64,000 bases of DNA from Rhodopseudomonas_A sp036404135 (GTDB taxonomy: Bacteria; Pseudomonadota; Alphaproteobacteria; Rhizobiales; Xanthobacteraceae). Of the stretch, positions 17,315-26,311 are shown one piece after another. The notes beneath the pieces are model-generated. The model saw nothing but the letters and a program-made list of their open reading frames with translations, had not been told where the DNA came from and ran no database searches. The stretch is from the NCBI RefSeq assembly GCF_036404135.1, contig NZ_DASWPE010000006.1, forward strand, positions 5,147 to 69,146, written 5' to 3'. The first letter of the stretch is position 1, and each line of letters opens with the position of its first letter. Both the position numbers and the translations under genes were made by a program.

Positions 17315-19588
17315 TCAGGCGGACTGCCGAGCCGGCTGATAATTGTCGCTGCTGGACGGAAGTTCATAGATCACAACGCCGATGATGTCGCGTTCGGCCC
17401 CCTGCAGCGCGGCGATGACGTCGTCCATGCAGCGGTTGATATCCAGGCTGCCGGGCAGCACCACGAGGATATTGTCGTTCGGGGCCAGCAGCTCGCGATG
17501 CCAATCGTGACCGGGCAGCGTCGGGCCATCGAGGATCACCAGATCATAGCTCTGCGCGGCGCGGGCCTGCGCGATCGCGGTGCGGATCGCCCCGGCGCGC
17601 GCCTTGGTGCTCAGCTTGGCGTTCAGCTTGGCGTCCGGCGCTTTCGGCAGCGTCAGCACGCTGATGCCGTTGACGGTCACGAGCGGCGGCGCCGTTTCGG
17701 TGAGGCCGGGCCCGGCCGCAGCGAATTTGTCGGACAAGGCGTGCAGCGCCGGATCGGCGTCGATCAGCAGCACCTTGGCGCCGTCGCGCGCGGCCGCGAG
17801 CGCGATGTTGAGAGTGGCGATCGCCCGATCCTCGCCGCTGTCCGGTCCGACCACGGCCATCACCGGGGCAGCTCCCCCGGACCGTCGCACTGCGGCGGTG
17901 CGGATCTGACGCATCGCATCCAGGAACGGGGTAATCGGAATCCCCGGGCGCAGCGTCGGCCAGCCGATGCGGGTGACGTCGGCGGTGTCGGCGCCGGACA
18001 GGATCCCGTTCAGCGTCATCAGCACATCGGTCGGTTGCAGCCGGGCGATCAGCGGCTTTTCCAGCAACACCGGCGCAAGCTTCGCGCCGGGCTGCGGACC
18101 GCCCACCGGGTTCGGCGCCGACGGCGGGCTGGTGTCGGGCGCGCCGGGCGGCGGTGGCGGCGGCACCGGCTGCGGCCTGCGCAACTGTTCGAGCACGAGC
18201 GTCCCGGCCGCCGCCGCCAGGCCGCCGAGCGCCAGGCCGAGCATCGCCAGCATGCTCATGGCGGGCGGGAAGATCCGCCGCTGCGGCGGGCTCGCCTCGC
18301 CGATGATCCGCGCGCTCGAGGTGTTCAGGCTTTCCTGTTCCTCGGTTTCCCGCGAGCGTTTCAGAAACGACTGATAGATATTGCGACTGGCGTCGACGTC
18401 GCGTTCCAGCTCGCGCAGCCGGACCGAAGCCTGGCTGAGATCGACGCTCTGGCGTTTCTGCTCCTCCAGCGCCTTGGTCAGCGACGCCTCGTAGTCGCGG
18501 GCCCGGGTCAGATCGTTCTTGGCCGACTGCGCGAAGCGGTTGACCTCTTCAGTGAGGGTTCGGCGCAGGTCGTCGACCTGCTTTTCCATGTTCTTCAGCG
18601 CCGGATGCCGCGGCCCCAATTCGCCGAGCAGTTCGGCGTAGCGGCGTCGCGTCTCGGCATATTGCGACCGCAGGCTGGCGATGGTGGGCGATTGCAGCGC
18701 CTCGGGGATCGCTCCGGCGTCGCTGGCGGCCCGCCGGCTGCTCTCCATCTGATCGTAGCGGGCCTGAGCGTCGAGCGTCTGCGCGCGCGCCGCCGCGAGC
18801 CGCTGGGTGCTGGCCGAAAGTTGCTGGTCGCTGACCAGGGTATCCTGGGTGCCGACGAAATTGTTCTGCGCCTTGTAGACCGCCAGCGCGTTTTCCGCGC
18901 TGCGCAGCCTGGTCTGCAGTTCCGTCAGACGCCCCGACAGGTCGGTGGTGGCGCGCCGCGCCGCCGCGGCCTGCGACTGCCTGGACTCCGCGAGGTAGGC
19001 CGCGGACACCGCGTTGGCGAGCAAGGCGGCCTTCGCCGGGTCGCGCGACCAGACGTCGATATCGACGATGAAGGTGCGGTCGGCGCGCTTCACGGCAATG
19101 TGGCGGTTAAGGTTCTCCAGCACCGACATCTTGACGGCGTTGGCATCGACCGCGGCTTTGCCGCCGAAGCCCGCCAGTCCCAGCAGCGCGCCGAACAGCC
19201 CGTCCGAGGCGCCGCCGAACTCCGGATCCTGTTCGAGCCGAAGCTGCTCGATCACCGGCAATAGCACGTTGTTCGACGTGATGAGGCGGGCCTGGCTTTC
19301 CACCACCATGGCCAGCCCGGAGACGTCCTGCGCGCGCGGCGTCAGCTCGCGATCGACCAGTTGCAACTCGCGGGGATCGACGTAAAGCTGCGCCGTCGCC
19401 ACGTAGCGCGGCGTCAGGCTCTTGCCGATCATCACCGCCACACAGCCGCCGATCAGCGCCGCCATCGCGATCGCCGCCTTGCGGCGCCACAGCGCCTCGA
19501 CCAGTTCGGCGACGGTGAAGCCCGCGGGCCTCGCCGGGCGCGACTTGGTCAGGGGTGGCGCGGCTATCGGCTGATCATAGGCCAGCAT
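17315..19588 (-). CDS. Wzc/GumC-like polysaccharide copolymerase with degenerate BY-kinase domain
   Basis: This 757-residue inner-membrane protein controls polysaccharide chain length and export. Layout: a first membrane helix near residues 38-58; a Wzz domain with long coiled coil (RYAELLGELGPRHPALKNMEKQVDDLRRTL type); a second membrane helix SMLAMLGLALGGLAAAAGTLVL; a Pro-rich linker; then a C-terminal tyrosine-kinase-like domain. In that domain the Walker A slot reads VVGPDSGEDRAIATLN and lacks the essential GK(S/T) lysine. Walker A' VLLIDADP and Walker B DLVILDGP remain. Only one tyrosine pair-like tail (YELPSSSDNY) is present, so ATP-dependent autophosphorylation is doubtful. Start 19588 is preferred to 19621 by AGGGA. 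Confidence 0.88.
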   Translation of the reverse strand: MLAYDQPIAAPPLTKSRPARPAGFTVAELVEALWRRKAAIAMAALIGGCVAVMIGKSLTPRYVATAQLYVDPRELQLVDRELTPRAQDVSGLAMVVESQARLITSNNVLLPVIEQLRLEQDPEFGGASDGLFGALLGLAGFGGKAAVDANAVKMSVLENLNRHIAVKRADRTFIVDIDVWSRDPAKAALLANAVSAAYLAESRQSQAAAARRATTDLSGRLTELQTRLRSAENALAVYKAQNNFVGTQDTLVSDQQLSASTQRLAAARAQTLDAQARYDQMESSRRAASDAGAIPEALQSPTIASLRSQYAETRRRYAELLGELGPRHPALKNMEKQVDDLRRTLTEEVNRFAQSAKNDLTRARDYEASLTKALEEQKRQSVDLSQASVRLRELERDVDASRNIYQSFLKRSRETEEQESLNTSSARIIGEASPPQRRIFPPAMSMLAMLGLALGGLAAAAGTLVLEQLRRPQPVPPPPPPGAPDTSPPSAPNPVGGPQPGAKLAPVLLEKPLIARLQPTDVLMTLNGILSGADTADVTRIGWPTLRPGIPITPFLDAMRQIRTAAVRRSGGAAPVMAVVGPDSGEDRAIATLNIALAAARDGAKVLLIDADPALHALSDKFAAAGPGLTETAPPLVTVNGISVLTLPKAPDAKLNAKLSTKARAGAIRTAIAQARAAQSYDLVILDGPTLPGHDWHRELLAPNDNILVVLPGSLDINRCMDDVIAALQGAERDIIGVVIYELPSSSDNYQPARQSA

Positions 19589-19737
19589 TGGTCCCTGCTT
19601 CCGTTGTGCCGGTGCTCTCATCGGACAATGCCATCATCTTCCATCACACGTGGCCGCGGACGGGTCGCCATTGCCGCCAATACGCGAAATTAACCATGTC
19701 GACGCGGCAGTATTTCTGAGAAAGGCAAACAAAGCGT

Positions 19738-20487
19738 TTATACGCCGGCCAGGCTCAGCGCTTGCGACATCTTCACCGCGGGAATCTGCCGGCGCGACGC
19801 CGCCGTGAGCGCGTGCCGTAGCAGCTGCGGCGAACAGCCATAACGGCTCGGCGCGCCCGCCACGTCATGACTGTAGAACACCAGCCAGCCGTTGCGTCGC
19901 TGCGCTTCCTCAAAGGCCCGATCGATCGCGGCGCAATCGATCTGCCCGGTGATCAGCGGCATCGCATAAAGGAACTGCAGATCGACGGTGCCGCTGTTGA
20001 TACCGGGAAAGATCCCCCGGCTGGAACGAAACATGGTGCCGAGCTGCGATTTCCGCAGCACCGCCGCGACGCCGAACGGATAGGCAAAGTTCTCGGTCCG
20101 GATCGTGTCGTCGAGGGTGCGCAGAAAACGGCCGTTGCGTTCGACCTCCGCCGCCATCGCCGCGGGGTCGAGATCACAGGTCGGTTGGTGGGAAAACGTG
20201 TGGCACCCGATTTCGTGGCCCTGGCGATGCAAAGCGACGATGTCGTCGCCGCTGGCCGCGGTCCAAAGCGGCGACGGCGCGCCGAGCAGACTGCCGGCAA
20301 TATAGAAAGTCCCGGTCGAGGAATATTCGTTGAGAATTTCGGCGCCGACGGTGACGGCGCTCTTGGGAACATCATCGAATGTGAAGCTGACCATCGGCCC
20401 CGGGTTGCGGAGACGAAACGGCATGGTGTCCACCAGTCGCGCCAAGCGATTGTTGATCCGGGCTTTGGCGTGGGACAAAAAGGTCAT
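19738..20487 (-). CDS. Polysaccharide deacetylase (NodB homology domain)
   Basis: This 249-residue carbohydrate esterase 4-type protein removes N-acetyl groups from a polymer or precursor. The metal-site motifs are intact: TFDDVP (Asp38, Asp39) and HTFSH (His96, His100), followed by FAYPFG. No clear signal peptide is seen, so it may act in the cytoplasm on lipid-linked precursors, as proposed for HfsH. It is the first gene of a minus-strand group with the copolymerase and the WecG-like transferase. Confidence 0.9.
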   Translation of the reverse strand: MTFLSHAKARINNRLARLVDTMPFRLRNPGPMVSFTFDDVPKSAVTVGAEILNEYSSTGTFYIAGSLLGAPSPLWTAASGDDIVALHRQGHEIGCHTFSHQPTCDLDPAAMAAEVERNGRFLRTLDDTIRTENFAYPFGVAAVLRKSQLGTMFRSSRGIFPGINSGTVDLQFLYAMPLITGQIDCAAIDRAFEEAQRRNGWLVFYSHDVAGAPSRYGCSPQLLRHALTAASRRQIPAVKMSQALSLAGV

Positions 20488-20931
20488 CTAGGGCCTATTG
20501 GAACTCAACTAACTTTCATTCGTAGAAAACCAGCAGCAATGTTTGGACATAGTCAAACAAATCAATTCAAACGCTTCATTTCGAAAATCGACCAAATAGC
20601 GCAATGGTAAACAGAATTACAATCCGCGGCGTTCGTCGCAGTCCGGCGTGGGTTCTTCGCGCCGCAGCTCGCGTGCGTTCCGGTGAGACAATCAATATTG
20701 CCGCATCGATCTTAAAAAACACCCCGTGGCAGCGGGGGGTGCCGCCCTCGCGCCGAGGAGCTGCGGTTTCCGGCTCGCTGGAACCGGGCGCGAGCGTCGC
20801 GCATCCGGTTAATGCTAATGCGGCCTTTACGTTGCCTGTGGCACGATGTTTCTAAATACTGACGGCAGAGGCCGAGGTCGCGGAAGATATCAACGCAGGC
20901 TGGCGTTCACGCCGGGCGTCAGGTTGGCTCA
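20488..20931. other. 444-base divergent intergenic region, no gene seen
   Basis: This gap separates the deacetylase (minus) from the first GNAT/FemAB gene (plus) and must hold promoters for both. It is AT-richer near 20510-20610 than its surroundings. A plus-strand frame at 20604-20855 has no family resemblance and no ribosome binding site. I found no clear operator, terminator or RNA gene. Confidence 0.5.
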
Positions 20932-22155
20932 ATGAACAAGACTTTCGCACCGGCCGCCGAGCGATCCAGCATAGCGCCGGCCAGGCCGCATGCCATGCCG
21001 GCCAAACGCCGGCCGAATTTCACGGTCGAACTGCATTCGGATTTCAGCGACGCTGAACTTCGCGAGACCTGGAGTTCCTTCGAACGATCGCCGACCGCCA
21101 CGGCATTCCAGCGGTTGTCCTATATCGAGGCGCTGATCGCCAATATCGTGCCGCACCGCGCCGCGGAGCCGATCCTGATCGGCGCGCGCGACACCGCCAG
21201 CGGCGCGATCGTGCTGGTCGCGGCGTTGATGCGCAGGCGCCGCCACGGCGTCGCGGTGATCGAGGCGCTCGATCTCGGGCTGTGCGACTATTTCGCCCCG
21301 TTGATCCGGCCCGGACATGAATTCAGCCCGGCCGAGTTTCAGGAGCTCTGGAGCGCGATCTGCCGGGCGGTGCAGCCCGCTGCCGCGGTCTTTATCGACA
21401 AGATCCCGGCGGAAATCTTTGGCACGGCCAATCCGATGGCGCTGCTGCCGGCGGCAACACCGACCGACGGGTTTGCGACGACGTTGCGGCTGCGCGCGGC
21501 GGACGGCAGCAGCCTGGTGCGGCTGCAGGATTTTTCGGTGGTGCGCAAAGCCAACCGGCTGTGCGCCAAGCTGGCGATCTGGGGCCACCTCGAACTTCGC
21601 CTCGCCGACACCGAGCCGGCGCTGCAGGCCGCGATCGACCTGATGGTGGCGCATCGGCTGGTGCGCTCCCGCGCCCTGGGGCGCCATGACCTCTTGGACG
21701 ACCACGGTTTCATCGCGTTCTACCGGCAACTCGCGCGCGACGGGCTGGCGGACGGCTCGGTGCGGGTGTTCGTTCTCAGCTCCGATCGCGAGCCGATCGC
21801 CGTGGTCTATGCATTGGCGCATCGCAACACGCTGACGGTGGTGGTGCCGTCGATGACCACGGAGGAGCGCTGGCGCAAGCTGTCGCCCGGGCTGGTCGCG
21901 ATGGTGAAATGCTGCGAATGGGCCGACCGCGAGGGCTTTCACAATTTCGATCTGAGCGTCGGCGCGCTGCAATACAAGACCCGGTTCGGCGGCGATCAGC
22001 GACCGCTGTTGGAAATCCAGCAGGCGCTGTCGCCGGCCGGGCTGCTGATCAAGGCAGAGGTGACGGCGCGGCGGCGGCTTCGCGCGCTCGCCGCGCGCCA
22101 CCCGAAGGCGAGGGCGCTGGCGCGCCGCATTCTGCGCCGGCCACCGTCCGCCTGA
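20932..22155 (+). CDS. FemAB/GNAT-type acyltransferase of the polysaccharide locus
   Basis: This 407-residue cytoplasmic protein is of the CelD/BcsL (FemAB-like double GNAT) type found in polysaccharide clusters. Visible marks are SYIEALIANIVPHRAAEPILIGARD at the N-terminal GNAT half, the FYRQLARDGLADGSVRVFVLSSDREPIAVVYAL core, and WADREGFHNFDLSVGALQYKTRFGG. That last segment matches the acetyl-CoA fold of HfsK-like proteins. It probably acylates a sugar or precursor. The start ATG at 20932 is followed by ~28 variable residues, so a later start is possible. The GT2 gene follows 133 bases downstream. Confidence 0.8.
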   Translation: MNKTFAPAAERSSIAPARPHAMPAKRRPNFTVELHSDFSDAELRETWSSFERSPTATAFQRLSYIEALIANIVPHRAAEPILIGARDTASGAIVLVAALMRRRRHGVAVIEALDLGLCDYFAPLIRPGHEFSPAEFQELWSAICRAVQPAAAVFIDKIPAEIFGTANPMALLPAATPTDGFATTLRLRAADGSSLVRLQDFSVVRKANRLCAKLAIWGHLELRLADTEPALQAAIDLMVAHRLVRSRALGRHDLLDDHGFIAFYRQLARDGLADGSVRVFVLSSDREPIAVVYALAHRNTLTVVVPSMTTEERWRKLSPGLVAMVKCCEWADREGFHNFDLSVGALQYKTRFGGDQRPLLEIQQALSPAGLLIKAEVTARRRLRALAARHPKARALARRILRRPPSA

Positions 22156-22288
22156 CCGGCCGGCGGCGGGCTTGCCGCCCGGCCGTGTCCGCGAGAAGAT
22201 GCATTAACTTCGATGGGGGGATAGTTTTGACCGACAACGGCGCGCAACCTATCTATTCCGGCATGTCTTCAAGCCGTCGAGCCCGCAG

Positions 22289-23215
22289 ATGACGCCCCCC
22301 CTTCAACCCGCGGTGAGCCTGTGCATTCCGACGTTCCGTCGTCCCGACGGCTTGCGCAAATTGCTGTCGCACCTGGCGCTGCTGGACTACAAGGGGCCGC
22401 TCAGCATCATTGTCATCGACAATGACGGCGAGGGCCGCGCCGGCGAGGCGGTGGTGCAGGAGATCGCGCCGGGCTTTCGGTTTCCGATCGTCTGCCTGGT
22501 CGAGCCGCGCCGCGGCCACACCTACGCCTACAACACCGGCTTTGCCGCCGCCTGCCGGACGCCCAGCACCGACTATGTCGCGGTGCTCGACGACGACGAA
22601 TATCCGTCGCCGGGCTGGCTGACCGAGATGATCGCCGCCGCCGTGCAGTACCGGGTCGACATCGTCGGCGGCCCGGTGTTCCCGGTGTTCGACGATCCGA
22701 CGCATTGGCTGGCGCGCGGCCAACTCTACGCGCCGCAGCGCTATCCGACCGGCCCGGTCGCCATGATCTACGGCGCCGGCAACATGCTGATCCGCCGCGC
22801 CACGCTCGACCATTATCTCGACGAACCGTTCTCCCACGCCTTCGCCTTCACCGGCGGCAGCGACCTGGATTTCTTCAAGCGCTGCGCCCGCGACGGCCGC
22901 TCCTTCGCCTGGGCGGACCACGCCGAGGTGTTTGAAACCACGCCACGATCGCGGATGACGGTGTCCTGGGTGCTGCTGCGGGCGTTTCGCATCGGCTCCG
23001 ACAATACGCGGACCGACCGCGCCGTGGCGGATCGCCCGCGCGACGCCGTGGTGCGCTGGGTCAAGGGCGCCGGCCTGTTCACCTACGGCGTCGCTTTGGC
23101 CCCGTTCGCGCTGCTGCGCGGCCGTTGCGCGATGATCGCCAGCCTGAAAGTGGCGGCTCGCGGCGTCGGCCGGCTCGCCGCCGAATTCAACGTGTTGTAC
23201 GAAGAATATCGCTGA
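22289..23215 (+). CDS. Family 2 glycosyltransferase
   Basis: This 308-residue GT-A fold enzyme opens with VSLCIPTFRRPDGLRKLLSHL and carries IIVIDNDGEG, HTYAYNTGFAAA, the metal-binding VLDDDEYP (a DxD variant) and the acceptor/base region TGGSDLDFFKRCARDG. A hydrophobic stretch (GLFTYGVALAPFALL) near the C-terminus suggests membrane association. It likely adds one sugar of the repeat unit; substrate unknown. Convergent with the next GT2 gene, seven bases between stops. Confidence 0.9.
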   Translation: MTPPLQPAVSLCIPTFRRPDGLRKLLSHLALLDYKGPLSIIVIDNDGEGRAGEAVVQEIAPGFRFPIVCLVEPRRGHTYAYNTGFAAACRTPSTDYVAVLDDDEYPSPGWLTEMIAAAVQYRVDIVGGPVFPVFDDPTHWLARGQLYAPQRYPTGPVAMIYGAGNMLIRRATLDHYLDEPFSHAFAFTGGSDLDFFKRCARDGRSFAWADHAEVFETTPRSRMTVSWVLLRAFRIGSDNTRTDRAVADRPRDAVVRWVKGAGLFTYGVALAPFALLRGRCAMIASLKVAARGVGRLAAEFNVLYEEYR

Positions 23216-23221
23216 GCGGCG

Positions 23222-24187
23222 TCAAATTCGCAGCCAGGCGAGACCGAGCCGCAGCGCCACGGCGGGCAGCGCGCGCGGCGCGCGACGGATCGCGGCGAGC
23301 GCATAGCCGGCGGCCTGACGATAATGCCCGAAGCGGACCGCCTGGGTCGCCGCAAAAGTGATCATGTGGGTCTCGGCGGCGCGGCGCAGCGCCGGCAGGT
23401 CCTCCGCCGGCAGCCTGGCGAGGATGATCGCATCGCTGAACACCCGGTCCACCGCCGGCAGGAAGTCGGCGGGCGAGCGCAGGGTCGGGCTCATGGTGCT
23501 GTCGCCATGGACCCGGTAATCCATGAGATGATCCGGCAGCGCCTGAAATTCGCCGAGCGCGGCGAGCCGGCACCAGCAATGCCAGTCCTCGCAATATTTC
23601 AGCGCAACGTCGAAGCCGCCCACCGCCGCGAAGGCGCTGGCGCGAACGATCATCACCCCGCCATTGACGATGAAATTGCCGGCGGCGAGGCGTTGCAGCA
23701 CCTCGCCCGAGGGCTTGGCGCGGCCTTGCAGCCAGCCGCGATGGCCGATCGGATTGCCGTTGCCGTCGATACGATCGTAATCGCCGTAGATCGCCACCGC
23801 GCGCGGCGCGGCCCCAGCCGCCTGCAATAAGGTCGCGATCGCGCCGGGGCGCAGCCGATCGTCGCTGTCGAGAAACATCAGCCAGTCGGCTTTGGCCGCG
23901 GCGGCGCCGTGATTGCGCGCCGCCGACACGCCGCGGCCCGGATTGCTCAGCAGCCGGACCCGGGCGTCGTCACAGCCGGCCACGATCGCGCGCGTCGCGT
24001 CGGTCGAGCCGTCGTCGATCACGATGAGCTCCTCGACGCCGCTGCCCTGTGCCAGCACGCTGGCGATCGCCTCGCCGATATACGCGGCGGCGTTCCAGGC
24101 GGGCATCACCACCGACACCGTGGCGGGCTGGCCGGTCACGGCGCCCGCCGGCGCGCTCGCCGCCGCATCAACTGGGCAGCAGGGCAC
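23222..24187 (-). CDS. Family 2 glycosyltransferase
   Basis: This ~321-residue GT2 enzyme has VSVVMPAWNAAAYIGEAIASVLAQ, ELIVIDDGSTDATRA, GVSAARNHG, the DxD-type MFLDSDDRLRPGA and the CEDWHCWCRLAALGE acceptor region. The start is uncertain. A GTG at 24187 gives a 20-base overlap with the upstream gene, while an ATG at 24268 would overlap it by 101 bases and add 27 unconserved residues. It is last in the minus-strand wzx - GH10 - GT - GT2 group. Confidence 0.87.
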   Translation of the reverse strand: MPCCPVDAAASAPAGAVTGQPATVSVVMPAWNAAAYIGEAIASVLAQGSGVEELIVIDDGSTDATRAIVAGCDDARVRLLSNPGRGVSAARNHGAAAAKADWLMFLDSDDRLRPGAIATLLQAAGAAPRAVAIYGDYDRIDGNGNPIGHRGWLQGRAKPSGEVLQRLAAGNFIVNGGVMIVRASAFAAVGGFDVALKYCEDWHCWCRLAALGEFQALPDHLMDYRVHGDSTMSPTLRSPADFLPAVDRVFSDAIILARLPAEDLPALRRAAETHMITFAATQAVRFGHYRQAAGYALAAIRRAPRALPAVALRLGLAWLRI

Positions 24188-25196
24188 GGGCGGCCCGAAT
24201 GAGACGTCGGCCTGTGGTCTTCTGGCGAAGCGCCTCGGTCCAGTCGAACATGCTTGAATTGATATCATAGTCGCCTCGCTGGGCGTCGGGAATCGCGCCG
24301 GCGACGATCCGGCCGATCAGGTTCGGCAGTTCGCGATAGAATTTCTCGGAGCGAAACGGCGGATGCAACGAATACATGCCGGCGCCGGACCCTAAGAAGT
24401 CGATCCGGCCGAGCCGCTTTTGCATCATCGCCGCGCTGATGACCTCCTCGGCCGGCATCGACAGCGGCGATTGATGAAAAAGCCAGGCGCGCAGCCTGCG
24501 CTTGAAATTCGGCCGCACCAGATCGAGCGCGCCGACCGCGGTATCGAACCGGCGCTGGTCGAGCGCGAAGATCCGGGTGCTGACGCTCGCAAAGCGATAG
24601 GCCGGATAGTCGGCGTCGAGCCGCAGCGGCAGCGCCACGCACTCCAGCCCGGGGAACGAGCGGTGCAGATCCGGCAGCGTGCCGTCCGACCGCGGCGGAC
24701 CGGGCAACGGACCGGCGAACAGCGCGTCCGGCGAGCGTTGCAGCCAGCCGATCGCCTCTTCGAGCCAGCTCTGACTGCCGCCGCCGAACAGCATGTCGCT
24801 GTCCATATGCACGACGTAGTCGGCGCGGGATTGCAGCAGACCGTAGAAATAAGCGTGGAACGGGCCGCCGTCGAAGGCCTTTTCCGGAATGGCCGCGGAG
24901 CTTGCGAAATAGCGCTGCCGCACCGCTTCGAGCGCCGCCGGCGCGTAGTCGACCTCGACGATCTCGATGTTGGCGGCGGCGCCGGCCATCGCTTCGAGCT
25001 GCGCGAACAGTCGCCCGCGGCTGTCCTCATAGGCCTCGCCGCCGTAGCGGCCGTTCGCGCTCTGTTTGGTGTCGACCGTCAGCACGACGCGGTCGACCTG
25101 CCCGCCCCACACCTCGAGCTGATGCGGCAAGGTGTGCACGGCATGACGCACGTCGAGCGGATGCAGATTGATCTGTAGCGCGGTGCGGACTTGCAT
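24168..25196 (-). CDS. GT-A type glycosyltransferase of the polysaccharide locus
   Basis: This ~342-residue protein shows GT-A features: VDRVVLTVDT, ADYVVHMDSDMLFGGG with a DxD motif, then the LECVALPLRLDADYPAYRF and AEEVISAAMM region. I recognise the fold class but not the exact family or donor sugar. Of two start codons six bases apart, 25196 is better spaced from GGGAGG, while 25202 gives an ATGA overlap with the GH10 gene. Either way translation is coupled to GH10. Confidence 0.78.
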   Translation of the reverse strand: MQVRTALQINLHPLDVRHAVHTLPHQLEVWGGQVDRVVLTVDTKQSANGRYGGEAYEDSRGRLFAQLEAMAGAAANIEIVEVDYAPAALEAVRQRYFASSAAIPEKAFDGGPFHAYFYGLLQSRADYVVHMDSDMLFGGGSQSWLEEAIGWLQRSPDALFAGPLPGPPRSDGTLPDLHRSFPGLECVALPLRLDADYPAYRFASVSTRIFALDQRRFDTAVGALDLVRPNFKRRLRAWLFHQSPLSMPAEEVISAAMMQKRLGRIDFLGSGAGMYSLHPPFRSEKFYRELPNLIGRIVAGAIPDAQRGDYDINSSMFDWTEALRQKTTGRRLIRAARALLPS

Positions 25197-25198
25197 GG

Positions 25199-26311
25199 TC
25201 ATGCCTCCCTGCCGGTGAACTGATCAATGACGTCCATGAACGGCTTGCGCTGGAACTCGCGATCGAGCGGCAGCGGCCGGTTGGGCTGCTTGTCGGCGCG
25301 CGGCGCGGAATAGGGAATCCAGCTATAGCGGTCGGAAATGCCCCAGGTCAGCAGCGCGTCGAGCGGCCCCGGCGCGGTCACCGCCGCGAGCAGATCGCGA
25401 ACCTGCGACGCGATCAGCGCGTCGCGCCGCGGCACCGCCGCCGGCAGATGCTGATCCATCACGTCGAGTTCGGTCACCAGGCATTTCAGGCCGTTGCCGT
25501 GCAGCTCCGCCACGAAGCCCTCGAGCCCGGCGCGATCCACCGCCATCTCGCCGTGCAGATGGCATTGCAGCCCGACCGCGTGGAGCGGCACGTCGGCGTC
25601 CTGCAACTGCCGGATCAGATGGCGAAACGCCGCGCGCTTGCGCAGGCAGCGGGCGTCGCCGAATTCGATATCGTAGTCGTTGAGCACGAGCTGCGCCTTG
25701 GGATCGACCTCGGCGGCGATCCGGAACGCCAGCGGGATGTAACGCTCGCCGAGATAGCGCGACCACAGCGACGGCCGGCGGTCGGTGACCTGATGGGCCT
25801 CGTCGGGAATCACCTCGTTGGCGACATCCCAGGAATGGATGCGGCCGCGATAGCGCGACACCACCGTCTCGATGTGCTCGCGCAGCGCGCGTTCCGCGGC
25901 GGCTTCGCTGTCGATCTGTTGGGTCCAGTCCGGCAGAGCGGCGTACCAGACCAGCGTATGGCCGCGCATCGTCAGGCCGTTGTCGGCCGCGAAGGCCGCC
26001 AGCGCATCGGCCTTCTCGAAGGCGAACTGACCCGGCGCGGGTCGCAAGTCGCTCCACTTCAGTTCGCTCACCGGCACGATCTGGCTGCAGGTTTCGGCGA
26101 TCACTTGGCCGAGCCTGGGATCGGCGCGCAGATCGTCGAGCGCGATCGCGGCGCCATAGGGGATCTTGCGGCGCGGCCGGATCGTCGCCGAACGCGCTGC
26201 GGGCGACGCCAGCGCGAGCAGCGCCGCGGCCGGCGCAGCGCGCAACAAGTGCCGCCGGGTGACGCCGAAAGGCGCGGCGCGGTCGGAGAAGATCTGCGGG
26301 GGCGTCGCCAT
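25199..26311 (-). CDS. Exported glycoside hydrolase family 10 (endo-1,4-beta-xylanase-like)
   Basis: This 370-residue hydrolase begins with a twin-arginine-like signal (VTRRHLLRAAPAAALLALASPAARSA, residues 17-42), so it is probably exported folded. The GH10 catalytic pair is present: acid/base Glu166 in WDVANEVIPDE and nucleophile Glu281 in LVTELDVMD. RGHTLVWYAALPDW and ITWGISDRYSW-like segments also fit. The ATG overlaps the wzx stop (TGATG), and the glycosyltransferase overlaps its end. Such a hydrolase inside a polysaccharide operon more likely trims or releases the endogenous polymer than digests plant xylan (inference). Confidence 0.9.
   Translation of the reverse strand: MATPPQIFSDRAAPFGVTRRHLLRAAPAAALLALASPAARSATIRPRRKIPYGAAIALDDLRADPRLGQVIAETCSQIVPVSELKWSDLRPAPGQFAFEKADALAAFAADNGLTMRGHTLVWYAALPDWTQQIDSEAAAERALREHIETVVSRYRGRIHSWDVANEVIPDEAHQVTDRRPSLWSRYLGERYIPLAFRIAAEVDPKAQLVLNDYDIEFGDARCLRKRAAFRHLIRQLQDADVPLHAVGLQCHLHGEMAVDRAGLEGFVAELHGNGLKCLVTELDVMDQHLPAAVPRRDALIASQVRDLLAAVTAPGPLDALLTWGISDRYSWIPYSAPRADKQPNRPLPLDREFQRKPFMDVIDQFTGREA

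Noticed and set aside
17282..19264. 660-codon plus-strand frame over the copolymerase gene
   Set aside because: Antisense shadow; the opposite strand encodes a coherent Wzz/BY-kinase-like protein.
20604..20855. 83-codon frame in the intergenic region before the first FemAB gene
   Set aside because: No ribosome site, no family resemblance and unlike codon use; treated as non-coding.
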